The translations under genes were made by a program, and so were the position numbers. Shown in pieces: positions 35,445-46,768 of a DNA stretch of 64,000 nt. Under the pieces are notes generated by a model, which ran no database searches, was not told the origin of the DNA, and saw only the letters and a list, made by a program, of their open reading frames with translations. This DNA comes from Coenobita brevimanus (taxonomy: Eukaryota > Arthropoda > Malacostraca > Decapoda > Coenobitidae), in assembly GCA_032717465.1 (NCBI GenBank), contig CM064663.1:13384989-13448988 (forward strand), read 5' to 3'. Position 1 is the stretch's first letter. Each line of letters opens with the position of its first letter.

Positions 35445-36960
35445 TACCTAATTGTTCTTACCTAATTGTATCTTTACAGGAATGAGTCAAGCTCTTACTG
35501 TCCCGTGTCTTAAACCATATTTATCGTACATATCCTTAAATTTGTGAATTGTTTTGGCACACACTATTTCATTCGGTAGTGCATTCCATTGATCAATTGC
35601 TCTGTTTGGGAAACTGAATTTCCTTACGTCTTTATCACCTCTCTTCTTATGCAGTTCTTTGCAGTGTCCTCTTGCTGATGCTTCTCCATATGTTAAGTAA
35701 TCATTTATGTCTATTTTTCCTTCCCTGATATGCACTTATATAGCATTATCATGTCACCCCTTTTTCTTCTCTCCTGTAGTGTTGGTAGATTCAGTTTATT
35801 TAGTCTTTCTTCGTAGCTTAGGTCCCTTAAGCTTGGTATCCATCTTGTAGCGGCCCTTTGAACTTTTTCAATCTTGTCTAAGTGCTTTTTGAGATGAGGA
35901 CTCCAGACTACTGATGCATATTCCAGGGTTGGTCTAATGAATGATGTTATTATCCTTCTAAGCATGTCTTAATTTATGTATGTGAATGCTATTCTCATAT
36001 TTGCAAGGAGTGTATACATGTTCCGTACCTTCTCGCTGATGTGGTCAGCCGGAGATAGTCTGTTATTGATAATCACACCTAGGTCTTTCTTTCTGATGTG
36101 TATAGGGTTTTATTTCCTAACTTATAATCCCAATCAGGTCTTTTTCCACTTTTACCAAACTTGATTACATGACACTTGTCCACATTGAATTCCATTTGCC
36201 ATGTACTACTCCATTCATGAAGTTTATTTAATTCTTCTTGTAGCTCTTTACAAGAGTCTGTGTTAGTAATTTTCCTTTGTATTTTTGCATCATCTGCAAA
36301 CATATTCAGATAGCTCTCATTTCCAGTGTTACTGTTTATATCATTTATATACACTAAAAACATGATTGGTGCCAGCACTGAACCCTGTGGTACTCCACTA
36401 GTCACTTCTTTCCATGATGAGTAGTTTCCTCTTAGTACTGTTCTCATTTCTCTTTTTATGAGAAAGTCTTGCATCCAACAAAACAGTTTGCCTCGAATTC
36501 CTCCTTGATGGTACAGTTTCCATAAAAGTCTTTGGTGTGGTACTGTGTCAAAAGCTTTCTTGAAATCTGAATAGATACTGTCCACCCATCCTTCCCTTTC
36601 CTGTATTGTGTTTGTTACTCTGTCATAGTAGCTCAACAGATTAGTAACACATGATTTTCCTTTTTCTGAAACCAAACTGTCTTTCTGTTATCATACTGTG
36701 TTCTTCTAGATGATTTACCCAAGCTTTTCTTATAAGCTTTTCTAAAACCTTGCTTACAACACTGGTCAGTGATACTGGTCGGTAGTTGAGTGGATTTTGT
36801 CTATTTCCTTTTTTGAATAAGGGGACAATATTTGCTTTTTTCCAAATATCAGGTAGTTTACCTTGACTCAAGGATTTCTTGAAAATTAAAAATAATGGTT
36901 TACTTAACTCCTTTGCACATTCTCGTTGTACGTTTTCGTTTTTAAAGGCTCCAACATGCT
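35445..36960 (-). mobile_element. CR1-like LINE G, 3' part
   Basis: Minus-strand blocks encode RT and C-terminal domain. 36982-36641 has LNYRPVSLTSVVSKVLEKLI and QFGFRK. 36675-36079 has SIYSDFKKAFDTVPHQRLL, GVPQGSVLAPIMFLVYIND and the catalytic MFADD. 35965-35711 has RPTLEYASVVWSPHLKK. 35735-35487 has RKFSFPNRAIDQWNALP. The 3' end carries two direct repeats of TTCTTACCTAATTG (plus strand, 35440-35468), like the short tandem repeats that terminate CR1 elements. The N-terminal half lies at 38457-39100, separated by LINE H. Confidence 0.85.
36079..36675 (-). pseudogene. LINE G reverse transcriptase core
   Basis: A 198-codon frame containing the palm motifs SDFKKAFDTVPHQRLL, GVPQGSVLAPIMFLVYINDI and MFADDAKI (FADD is the catalytic box), then the thumb start (LNKLHEWSSTWQMEFNVDKC). 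It is joined to its neighbours only by frameshifts at 36641-36675 and near 36079. Confidence 0.82.
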
Positions 36961-36964
36961 TGCA

Positions 36965-38456
36965 TGTGTCGGCCTTGGTCACCTAATGGCGGCTCTCCAT
37001 GCTGCACGATCCAATGCAGCCTCCCTGTTCAGTCCCTTAACCCTAAGGTCACACTTAATGACCTCGTCCCATGTCTTTCTCGGGCTACCCCTCATAACCC
37101 CACCCCCAATATTAACACTTCTCACCTTCCTCACCCAACTATCATCCCCCATCCTCTCCACATGTCCAAACCACCTCAATCTACCTCTCCTCATCACAAC
37201 ACCAATACACTCCAGTCCCATCCTACCTCTCAACTCTTCCATTGTAAACCCAGCCCCTCCAGGCCTTGGACGCAGGGACGCACTGCACATCCACCTAATC
37301 ATTGTCATTTCTGTACGTCTGAGCCGGCGAATGTCTTCCTCCTTCACTGCCCAGGTCTCACTGCCATACAGCATTACACTCCTAACACACGCTGCATACA
37401 AAGACCCCTTAGCACGTAGGGAGAGCCCCTCAATGTCAGGAGAGGCAAGAGCTCCCTGAACTTCTTCCAACCACTTCTCACCCTAGCCACAGAGCTAGCT
37501 CCAGCCCCACCTCCAGCACACAACATGTCTCCTAAATAACAAAACTCTTCCACACACTCAAGAGATTCACCAGCAAGTTCAATTCTTTCACGTCTGACGA
37601 TCTCCACCTGCTCACCCCGGCACGCCGTACACATAAAATCAGCATTATCTCGCAGTCTACCTCTGATACCACTACATCTCTTATGCACCCATTTATCACA
37701 CACACCGCACAAGATGGAATTACTTCCCACGCCCCTGTGGCAAACTGCACATGGCCACTCTCCCTCGTCTTTGACAGTACCGCCACCAACCCTAGATATC
37801 ATCACTTTTGTTTTATCTGCATTTACCCTTAAACCCTTTTGCCCCATACCATCTCTCCACTTCCTAAACCTTTCCTCCGCCTCCCTTTCATTCTCTGCAA
37901 TCAACACCAAATCATCAGCATACAACAACTCCCACGGGAGTCCGTTTCTAAAGTCACGTGAAAGGGCTTCAAGTACCATGATAAACAACATGGGACTCAA
38001 GACTGACCCCTGATGCACACCAACATTCACGGAAAACTCATCACTCAAATCTCCATTCACTCTCACCTGGGTGTGAGCACCCACATACATGGCCATAACC
38101 ACCCTAACCAGCCACTCCTCCAAGCCAAGCTTTCTCATTGCCCACTTCACCACCTCTCTAGGGACTCTGTCAAAGGGCTTTTCCAAATCAACAAAAACAA
38201 AATAAAGATCCCTTCTCCTACCAATATATTTTTCCTGAAGCTCTCGAACAATGAATATGGCATCAGTGGTCCCCCTACCTGGCATAAACCCAAACTGCAT
38301 CTCATCAATATTCACTCTTTCTCTAATCATACCTTCTAAAACTCTCTCCATTACCTTCATTATCTGATCTAAAAGCTTTATACTTCTATAATTCCCTCTT
38401 TCCAGGGCATCACCCTTCCCTTTATACACATTTACAATTACACTCTTCAGCCAATC
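36965..38456 (-). mobile_element. LINE H (RTE-like with PHD finger) inserted in LINE G
   Basis: On the minus strand from about 38456 the sequence changes from LINE G to another LINE: DWLKSVIVNVYKGKGDALER, QFGFMPGRGTTDAIFIVREL, FVDLEKPFDRVPREVV, VHQGSVLSPMLFIMVLEAL and the catalytic LLYADDLVLI. A PHD-type finger (37758-37612) and the C-terminal region follow. The coding continues to 36979 (RWFGHVERM, PRKTWDEVIK) and stops with TAG. It is 5'-truncated at the insertion point. A frameshift near 37374-37470 is the only break seen. Confidence 0.82.
37612..37758 (-). other. PHD-type zinc finger in LINE H
   Basis: Within the LINE H frame, cysteines and one histidine are spaced C-X2-C-X8-C-X2-C-X4-H-X2-C, then C-X2-C about 15 residues later (WPCAVCHRGVG, LCGVCDKWVHKRCSG, FMCTACRG). 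This is the C4HC3 pattern of a PHD finger. It lies between the RT palm and the C-terminal domain. In chromatin proteins such fingers read histone H3 tails; a targeting role here is inference. Confidence 0.7.
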
Positions 38457-39100
38457 ATCTGGACCACTTGCTTTTCCTCTGTCTAATCTACTTAACTCCT
38501 CCTGTATTACTTTTTCTGCTATTTGTATATCTGGTAGTATGTGTGGACATGCATGTTCCACATAGTCCCTCTCAAAATTTTTTTCTTCTGTAAAAACTAA
38601 TTGGAAATTCTTATTTAGTGCTTCACAAATATCTTTCTCTTGTGTATAAGTGATTCCCTCGTCCGTAATTGATTGTATTATATCTTTTACTTTGGATTTG
38701 CTTCTGATATAGCTGTGAAACAACAGCTTTGGTTGATCACTACTTTTATTTATTATATCCTCCCCAAACTGTTTTTGGGCTTCCCTCCTTATTCTTGTAT
38801 AATCGTTTCTTGCCTGTTTGTAATTATTATACGCCCTTTCACTATTATGTCTTCTGTATCTATTCCACAACAAATCTCTTCTTTCTTTTGATTTTTTACA
38901 TTCTGTATTGAACCATTTCTGTATTTTCTTATCTGCTTCTTTGTGCTGTGGGATGTACTTCTGGACTCCTATTTCATAAAATTCACAGAATTTTTTATAT
39001 ACAGCATTTAAATCTTGTCCTCTAAGCTCATTTTCCCAATCAACTTCTAAAAAATACTTCTTTAGGTCTTGATAATTTCCCTTTTTATAGTTTTTATAGT
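38457..39100 (-). mobile_element. CR1-like LINE G, 5' part (truncated)
   Basis: It encodes NYQDLKKYFLEVDWENEL, then a Lys/Arg-rich region (KKIQKWFNTECKKSKERRDL) and DICEALNKNFQLVFTEE, ending GKASGPDD. This is the linker and RT start of CR1/jockey-type LINEs. The endonuclease is missing; the left end abuts GT microsatellites at 39102-39168. Confidence 0.8.
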
Positions 39101-39101
39101 G

Positions 39102-39114
39102 TGTGTGTGTGTGT

Positions 39115-39171
<57 letters not shown>

Positions 39172-39259
39172 AAAAAGAAGGAAGCAAATGTTGAGAGTCT
39201 TCGGTAGTTGACACCTAGCGAGACGACAATGTAACTGCCTGCGTTTGTGTGTGTGTGTG

Positions 39260-39314
<55 letters not shown>
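39102..39314. repeat. two (GT)n microsatellites
   Basis: GT arrays at 39102-39168 and 39246-39314 separated by 77 bases of unique sequence. Confidence 0.97.
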
Positions 39315-39315
<1 letters not shown>

Positions 39316-39919
39316 CCGGAAATATCTCTAAACGTTGTGAAAGAAGTTTCACCAAACCATGACAAAACAGCAATTATGTGAATGGGCAGAAGTGATTAAC
39401 TTTTGGTTAGGATTTGATCAAAAGCGGCTGAATACCAGCCGTCATACACCAGATTAAATTTAGGCCAATATCTCAGCAATGGACAGAGATATTATCTTAA
39501 AATTGGATTTGTAGGTAGCTTGTGCCTTACCCAAGATATTTTGCTGGTGATCAGCATTTGGCTCCCGAATGCTTTTGTTTTTCACCTCACTAAAAAAATT
39601 AAAGACTTCACAAGCAGATTTCTCTTCTTAGTTTAACCCAGTAGAAACCATCGTCACCCTGGGGTGACGGTTCGGCGTATTTTCAAAACATTAATGAGGA
39701 GGGAACCCAAGGTTGGGTCCTATGATCTTTGGGACGATGACCTGGTTGATGAATGGTAGTATGCCAAGAACCTTCCCCACAAAATCCCACCTGCAGCAAC
39801 TCAGGGTTTTGGAGGGTTAAGTGCAGCGGCAGGGTACGTAACCCACCATTCATGATATTCTTTAGAAGCTGCAGCAAAATTCTATTATCATTATTATGAA
39901 GAAACCAGCCATCCCTCGT
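39315..39919. other. non-coding sequence with a perfect hairpin
   Basis: No convincing frame. A perfect 8-bp inverted repeat CGTCACCC-TG-GGGTGACG lies at 39652-39669. The right part (about 39700-39919) is probably the 5' UTR of LINE J. Confidence 0.4.
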
Positions 39920-42660
39920 CCAGTAATAGTTGTTCTGCAGTGGAACTGTCGAGGTATCTGAGCAAATTGGGAGGAATTCCAACTGCTTGTGTCTGAGTTT
40001 CACCTGAGTTTGCCTTCAGAAGAATATGGTGGGAGACAAGACTCTCCCTGTTCTAAGAGGATATACAGTCATTCACTCACCAGCTCTTAAGGACTGTGGT
40101 TCTCGAGGTGGCTGTGCTCTCCTCTGCTGTACTGATGTTCCTTTTATTTCATTTCCTGTCTGGTCTCTCCTTCAGGCTGTGGCTCTTCAATTACACCTGG
40201 GGTGGCGTTAGATATTCTGTTTTCTATATTTATCCCCCCTCCCCTTCCACGCCCCTCTGTGCCTTGACCACTTTGTCTGTCAGCTTCCTAGGCCATTTTT
40301 TCTTCTAGGTGACATGCATGGGCATCATGCTTTGTGGGGTGAAACTATATGTAATGGCTGTTGTGATCTCCTGGCATCTTTGATCGAGTATTTGGGCCTG
40401 GTTCCTCAGAGCATGGGAGACCTGCCACACTTCTGTACAAACTGGCACTTTATCTGTTACTGATCTTATGTTGGTCTCCCGTGATTCTTCGCTTAATTTT
40501 TCATGTGAGATTTTGTCTGACTTGAATGGTATTAATCATTACCCTATTGTGGGTAAAGGAAGCAGCTCTGTGCCAGTGAAGCATGTCCCTCGCTGGTGTT
40601 TAGGTACGACTGATCAGGGAGACTTTGCAGAACACCATAGTCTTGACTGTCGTATTCCCAGCTTTCAAAGGGTTGACGATGCAGAACAGTGTTTCACACC
40701 AATTATACAGGATATCAGGCTGGCCGTTCCTCTATTCCTCGAACGTGTGGGAAGTTTTGCAGGCGACCTGTGCCTTGGTGGGATGAGGAGTGTGCTTTAG
40801 CTAGGTGTGTTCACAAAGTTCCTTGTAGGAAGATTAGGAAGAATAAAGATGTCTTCTTTTAAATTCAGTTTAAGGAAGCTCGTGCCCGATAAAGGTGGGT
40901 TCTTAAGATCTTGCATCAAACCTTGTGGGGAACCTATGTCCCCTCACCCACATTATCCAGTCCTTTACAATTGGCCAGGAATAAGGTGATGAAAATAACG
41001 GGTAAGTAATCACCTTCTCCTCCCTTGGTGCATAAAATACAGGGATATTCATTATCCAACTCCTCTGAAGTAGCTTCAGTCCTGGCAGAGCATTTTTCCA
41101 ATGGTTTTTTGTTCAGATCCCTCCAAGCCATTTAGCTTATTCCGGCGTCAACAGGAAAGGTTAGGTATTTTATTTCTGTAGACTGCATGGGGTCCTTATG
41201 TTTTCATTGCCGTCTGTTAACTGAAGGCTGCTCTCCAGCAGTGTAATGACTCTGCTCCTGGACATAATGACATTCCTTATGATATGATTTACCATTTGCC
41301 ATACGATTCTCTGTTTTTATTATTAATTTACAATTGGATAAAGGATGGAGATTAAATATCCCCTAATTGGGGGATGGGTATTTATCTTCCATTTCTTAAG
41401 ACACTTAAAAACTTTTCTAATGAATCAAACTATTGTGTCATTTGTTTGACATCCTGTGTATGCTAACTGTTTGAGAAGATGGTTAGCAGGAGGCCAACTA
41501 AAAAAAGATGTTTCTTCTCTTCGTCACAAAGAGGGTTTCATTGGATGAGATGTGCATTGGACTACCTCATCTGAGTCGGCAGTCTGTGAGGCTTTTGTAT
41601 CTGGACAACATCTTACAGCTTTTTTCCTTTACCTGGAAAAGGCATATGATACGACATGGAGCCATAGCATTCTGAATTAACTTCACAGTTTGGGGCTGCA
41701 TGGCCACCTGCCATTGTTCCTTAGTGACTTCTAGTTGAACCACAGGTTTCAGATCTCTGTGCTCTCCTGACTCAGTCCTACGAGTTCAGACGGAAAGTGT
41801 TCCACAGTGGAGCGTGCTAAGTGTTCCTTTACTTGCTTTTGCCATCAATGGCATACTTGATTTCCTGCCACAGAAGGTTTCTTCTCCCATTTATGTGGAT
41901 GACCTAGTGAATGGTTTGCTGATTTCTGGATGTGTGCTGTTGAGAGGCGGATGCAGCTGGTGCAAGAAAGCATCATCAGCTGGACGGACTGGATAGATTT
42001 CCATTTTTCTTCAAGCATGAGTGCAGCTATCCACTTTTGTGGATTAAAGGGGCTGGCACCTGCTACAATGCATTGAGACTGAGTTCATTGGCTTAACGTT
42101 TGACTGTCAGGTTACTTCACTTTTACAATGAAACTTCTCTGAATGTCATGGATGCACATAAGGAATTTGTTGAAGGTACTGTCTCTACATCTCACACCTC
42201 GTGGGGTGCTGATCAGAGTACACTCCTTCACTTGTATCAAGCCTTAATGGGATCTAAGCTTCCCTACGGTTGCAAAGTCTATTCCTTCTCCACTGAACTG
42301 CAGCTTAGTGTTCTCAGTCATTTGCATCATGCAGTTTTGTGTCTTGCCACTGGTGCTTTCAGATCCTACCTGATTCCTAGCTTGTGGAGGCTGGTGTTCC
42401 TCCCTCTTATCTACAGGTCAAGTCGTTAACTCGTTGCATCCTGCTGACGTATGGGTATGTCACCACATTTTTTCACGCACAGTCCTGGCGATGTACCGGT
42501 ACATTCTGCTTATTGCGCGGTCCGTCATTTTCACATTATTCAAGTTTCACGGGTGATTTTTGGTACGCATATGTGGGAGACCTTATACCCATCATCAGGC
42601 GGGGATACTTCCTGGCCCCACCTGACTCCCTCCTCCCCCCTCCACATGCCATTTTCTAGG
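39920..42660 (+). mobile_element. I-like/jockey-superfamily LINE J, heavily decayed
   Basis: Motifs in mixed frames follow LINE order. Endonuclease start LQWNCRGI is near 39940, GSRGGCALLC near 40100, and the endonuclease core LLGDMHGHHALWGE near 40303-40345 (compare GDFNAHH-LWG). RT has an AINGILDF segment and the box YVDD at 41892-41903. The post-RT segment LCLATGAFRSYLIPSL is near 42335-42385. YVDD and the conserved TGAFR motif point to I-like elements, which often carry RNase H further downstream; that domain is absent here. Many stops. Confidence 0.7.
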
Positions 42661-42935
42661 CAACTCACCTGTTATCAGTGACCTGGCCAGAAAAGACATG
42701 TCGTGCCACGGTCTCTCTGATGAGGAAATTGAAGGCAAAAGTGATTCCCGAGGTGGAGGACAAAAGAAGAAACAAGCCAGAGAAAGAAACAAGCAGAAGT
42801 GATGAGGCAGTAATGTTGTAAGGGAAGGTGTGCCATGTTGATGTGATTGGTGAGTGAAACAACGCTTATATCTCTTACATTATTATGTGAAAACCAAAAT
42901 ACTATTGTCTGTCTAGCTATCTTTTGCCAGACGCC

Positions 42936-43199
42936 TCAATCCCGTTTGGGGTGGCCACAAACAAATCGCCTCCAAGTCGCCCTGTCCCCCGCAATTTCAC
43001 TGCCCTGCTCCCAACTCACACGCCCCTCTCTCATATACCTCTCCACCCCATCCCTCCATCTCATCCTCGGCCTCCCCCTCCCTCTTCCTCCCTCCACCTC
43101 ACTTACATACATTCTCTTCGTCAGTCTTTCACCCTCCATCCTCTCCACATGGCCAAACCACCTCAGTGTGTTCCTCCTAACGCTTCCTATCACATCCAC
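42936..43199 (-). pseudogene. LINE D C-terminal segment
   Basis: An 87-codon frame, same frame as the RT, containing MDVIGSVRRNTLRWFGHVER and RGRGRPRMRWRDGVERY, the conserved C-terminus of this LINE group. Confidence 0.82.
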
Positions 43200-43265
43200 A
43201 TCAACACCACAACGCTCCTTTATATCCTCGTTCGTCAGCCTGTCTCTCCATGTGACTCCACAGGC

Positions 43266-44396
43266 TCATCTTAAATAACTCATTTCCACTGCTCTCACTC
43301 TTGTCTTGTGTCCTTCCAACAACGTCCGAGCTTCACTTCCGTGCGTTAGAGTTGGTATCACAATACTGTCATGTAGTAACTTTTTCACTTCCATGCTCAC
43401 TTCCCTGTTTCTTATCACTGCTTTCAAAGAACCAGCAACCTTTCTTCCCTGCTGTACCCTTTCAAGCACTTCACCCTCCAAACCTCCATCCTTACTCATC
43501 ACACTACCCAAGTACTTAAACATACTCACATTTTCCAATTCCTCACCATCCAACCTCGCTGTACATTCACTGACTTCACCTCTCTCAAAGACCATCACTT
43601 TACTCTTCCCTACATTCACCTTTAGATTCCGTTTCTTACACACTCTCCCAAACTCATCCACCAAGCCTTGCAGCTCCCCTTCGTCTTCACTCATCAACAC
43701 AGTATCATCTGCAAACAACAGTACAGGGAGTTTCCAAACAAAATCCTCTCTCACCAGGGCCACTCCAACATCCACTACCCTACCTTGTACCTCTTTTATC
43801 ACCCCATCCATGTACAGATTGAACAACCATGGAGACATGACACATCCCTGTTTCAACCCAACTTTCAAAGAGAAAAATTCACTTAGTTCACCATCCACAC
43901 GCACTGCAGCCTTCGCACCATCGTACATACTCTTCACAGCATTCAACAACTTCCCATCTACTCCATATATTCTTAACACTTTCCACAATCCTTGTCTATC
44001 CACCCTGTCATATGCTCTCTCCAAATCCATCAAAGCCGCAAACAACTTCTTTCCCTTCTCTAGAAACTTTTCCACTAAAGATCTAAGAATGAATATCTGA
44101 TCTACACAACCTCTTCCCTTCCTAAAGCCTCCCTGTTCTTCTCCAACTAATTTCTCTGTTCTTTCTCTAACTCTGTCAGTAAGTATCCTACCATACACTT
44201 TTCCTATTATACTAAGAAGACAAATGCCCCTATGACTACCACACACTTCTTTTTCCTCTTTTCCTTTGTACAAGGGAATAATTATACCTGACTTCCAATC
44301 CTCCGGGACTCTACCTTCCTCCCAGGCCAATCTGCACATCTTCCACATCCATTCTACTACTATCTCTCCCCCATGCTTCAGCATTTCACCACACAC
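43266..44396 (-). pseudogene. LINE D reverse transcriptase
   Basis: A 376-codon frame with VPEDWKSGIIIPLYKGKEEK, EEQGGFRKGRGCVDQIFILR, ALMDLERAYDRVDRQGLW, GLKQGCVMSPWLFNLYMDGV and catalytic LLFADDTVLM, ending IPTLTHGSEA. It ends at an in-frame TGA (43268-43266), after which the same frame continues into the C-terminal part (43199-42936), so this looks like a CGA-to-TGA type decay. Confidence 0.87.
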
Positions 44397-45094
44397 TCCA
44401 TATCAATTCCTGGGGCTTTCCCCGATTTAACTTTCTTCATTGCTTCCACAACTTCTATCCTACTGATTTCTCCCTGTCTTCTCACCTCCCTCCTTCTCCC
44501 AGCCATTCCCCAACCACTTATACTCGCATTACTTCCATCCTCTGCGTTCAACAAATCCTTAAAGTGTTCTCTCCATCTGCTCACTTTTTCTCCCTTCTCC
44601 ACTAGTAATCTTCCATTTTTATCTTTCACTCCCCTGCTAACTTCACTTCCACCCTGCCATACTCTTTTCACCTCTCTCCAGAACATTTTCTTACTGTCCC
44701 TCCAGTTTACACTCAAATTCCTTCCAAATTCCTCATCCACTCTCTTCTTACTCTCTCTTACTAATCTTTTCATCTCTCCCTTTCTTTCTACATATAACTC
44801 TCTCTTCCGCCTCTCAACTTCTTCCACGCCCCTATTTCTCATCCATTCATTGTATGCTTTCTTCTTTTGTGCCACAGCCTGTTTCACCTCTTCAGTCCAC
44901 CACGCTGTTCCTTGCACCCCCCTCCGTCTTCTCTTCCTTCCACACACCACATCACATGCTGCACATATTTCTTCTGTAAATATCCTACACACACCTTCCA
45001 CGTCTCCCATCTGCTCCAATTCATATTTGCCCAATCGTTCCTCCACTTCTCTCTTATACTTTGTCATTTTCTCATCCTCTTGTAACCTTTCCAC
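44378..45094 (-). pseudogene. LINE D linker and RT start
   Basis: A 238-codon frame, same frame as the endonuclease. It has a charged helical region (GRKRRRRGVQGTAWWTEEVK), a DEEFGRNLSVNWRDSKKMF segment and finally KVKSGKAPGIDMECVVKC, the RT entry motif (KAPGID). A frameshift at about 44380-44396 separates it from the rest of the RT. Confidence 0.82.
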
Positions 45095-45142
45095 TCTCCT
45101 TGCAACTACTCCTTCCTCTCGTCTTTCCCTTCTTCTATTCCT

Positions 45143-45943
45143 CTATCTTACTTGAATTCTAATTCTGGCCACCACCAAGTAGTGGTCAGAAAGTCCACTC
45201 CCCCAACCTCTATAAACTCTTGCATCCATTACACATCTTCGCATCCTTTCATCCACACACACATAATCAATCATTGCCTTCCTTTCATTCAGTTCACCAC
45301 CCACCCTTCTCATCACTCGCCATGTATACCTGTGGATCATTTTATGCCTGAAGAGGGTATTGGCTATCACCAACCCCCTTCCAGCACAAATGTCCACTAA
45401 CACACTGCCATTCTCATCTATCTCAGCAGGCACACCCCACTCACCAACTATTCCATCCACCTTCACATTCTCAACTTTACCATTCATATCACCAATCAAA
45501 AACACTCCCTCATTCCTTCCAAACTTATCCATGCACACTTCTATATTTGTCCATAACTCTTCTCTCACTCTTCTAGCCCGATCTTGCGTTCGCGCATACA
45601 CACAGACAATCGCCCACATTTGTATTCCAACTTTCAACTTTACCCACACAATCCTTGACCCAACTGATCCATACTGTCTGATGCTCCTCTTCCATCTTTT
45701 ACTCACAACTATACATACTCCTTTCTTTGCCCTCTCATTCTCACCTACTCCTGCACATATACCCCATCCATACTCCCATTGTCTCACACTTTCTCCTCTC
45801 CATTTTGTTTCAGTTATTCCACATACATCCACTTTCGCACCCTCAAGCACCTGGACAATCTCTCTCTCTTTCACCTCATCATTCGCTCCCCTTACATTCC
45901 ACGTTCCAATAACCATGTCCTTTGTCTGGTCCTTGGTCGTCAT
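45143..45943 (-). pseudogene. LINE D endonuclease domain
   Basis: The first in-frame ATG is at 45943 (minus); codons upstream of it to 46012 are open but start with GTG in the conserved 5' UTR block. It encodes [44 protein letters not shown] and finally LSDHYLVVARIRI. These are the DNA-binding, catalytic Glu, GD-N and SDH motifs of apurinic-type LINE endonucleases. A TAG follows QVR, where the 62.6-kb copy continues with Trp. Confidence 0.85.
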
Positions 45944-46233
45944 CTTTTGGTCAGTCCTTGTCCGAGGCTTATTGTTTGTTTTTGTAGTTAGTTGTTTTCC
46001 GGGGAGGGGCACTAACCCTCCGCCAACCCTTTTAGTCGCCTTTTACGACAAGCAGGGATACTGGGGGAGTATTCTTGAAAAGAACCCCCCTACCCCCAGG
46101 GGGGGGTAGTACTATTGTACTACATATAAATCCGTACCAAATAAATAAATATCTACCTATTCTGAGTGGTTTGGAATAGTTTACACTCCCATAGAAAACG
46201 TCTTCTCTGGCACACGGCCCAGAGAATACGGTA

Positions 46234-46237
46234 CCAG
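46234..46237. repeat. target-site duplication of LTR element, left
   Basis: CCAG before the 5' LTR, repeated at 55519-55522. Confidence 0.8.
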
Positions 46238-46749
46238 TGTTAGGACTCCATATTATACAATTAATTATAGAATACATGATAGATAGATAGATAAATAGAT
46301 AGACAGACAGAGCTCCAGGCAAGCCTGGGAATGGGAAATGATCTTGCAAGTGTAACTGAAGAAATTTTGACAATACACAGGAAGCAGCAAGTAAGGGGAT
46401 GATATAGGTAGTGTGTCAGCGAGATAGCTTACGAACAATGCCTAGTGACCATACACACACATACACACATACTCACACACAGGTTTCTAGAACATTCCAA
46501 CAACAGTGTAACACACGTGACACGACCCCTGCTACACCAGAAATTAGAAAGCAGAACTCAGAAGGAGGCTAGCATTAGAACCGACAGGTAGTGGAGAGAG
46601 TGAACAAGAAGAGGGGTCCAACTAGACTTAGTGTATTCAGTCTCTGTAATACATACACTGCTCAACTTAAGATTTTCTCTGAAGATAATAAATCAAGATA
46701 AACTCCCTGTATCCATTTTTAACTCCTACTACAAGAATCGAGAGTCACA
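46238..46749 (+). repeat. 5' LTR
   Basis: Begins TGTTAGGACTCC and ends AGAGTCACA. It contains a short GATA-repeat patch (about 46275-46300), CA-rich stretches (46454-46483) and an AATAAA at 46687-46692 that could serve polyadenylation. Confidence 0.93.
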
Positions 46750-46750
46750 T

Positions 46751-46768
46751 TTGGTTGGCAGCGAACGT
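46751..46768 (+). other. putative primer-binding site
   Basis: TTGGTTGGCAGCGAACG lies directly after the 5' LTR, the position where the tRNA primer anneals. The TGG start fits a tRNA CCA end. I could not match the rest to a specific tRNA. Confidence 0.5.

Larger units (their letters stand above)
37374..39100 (-). pseudogene. in-frame fusion of LINE G N-terminal region with LINE H reverse transcriptase
   Basis: One uninterrupted minus-strand frame runs from the GT arrays near 39100 to 37374. Its first part is the CR1-like region between endonuclease and RT, ending GKASGPDD (38474-38454). Its second part begins DWLKSVIVNVYKGKG and holds the whole RT of LINE H and a cysteine-rich finger. The fusion point falls in the shared Asp-Asp codons. 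The apparent extra Thr-His stretches upstream (39102-39314) are microsatellite translation. The chimera arose by insertion and has no evident promoter; function is doubtful. Confidence 0.75.
42908..46105 (-). mobile_element. RTE-like LINE D, nearly full length
   Basis: On the minus strand it runs from GTAGGGGGGTT near 46105 through a 5' UTR with CTGCTTGTCGTAAAAGGCG to a 3' end GGCGTCTGGCAAAAGATAG near 42908. One gene for an endonuclease-RT protein is broken by a stop near 45143, a frameshift near 44380-44396 and a TGA at 43266-43268. A second copy of the same family starts at 62526. The 5' and 3' ends are shared with the short composite retroposons at 1968 and 9194. The env-bearing LTR element begins 132 bases beyond its 5' end. 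Confidence 0.88.

Noticed and set aside
37374..39365. A single 663-codon protein as a host gene
   Set aside because: It is microsatellite translation fused to two LINE fragments; the RT motifs and the junction at 38454 show its origin.
45360..46109. Long plus-strand frame of 249 codons (also 62306-63262 on the minus strand)
   Set aside because: Antisense shadow of the LINE endonuclease; no motif of its own and present in both LINE copies for that reason.
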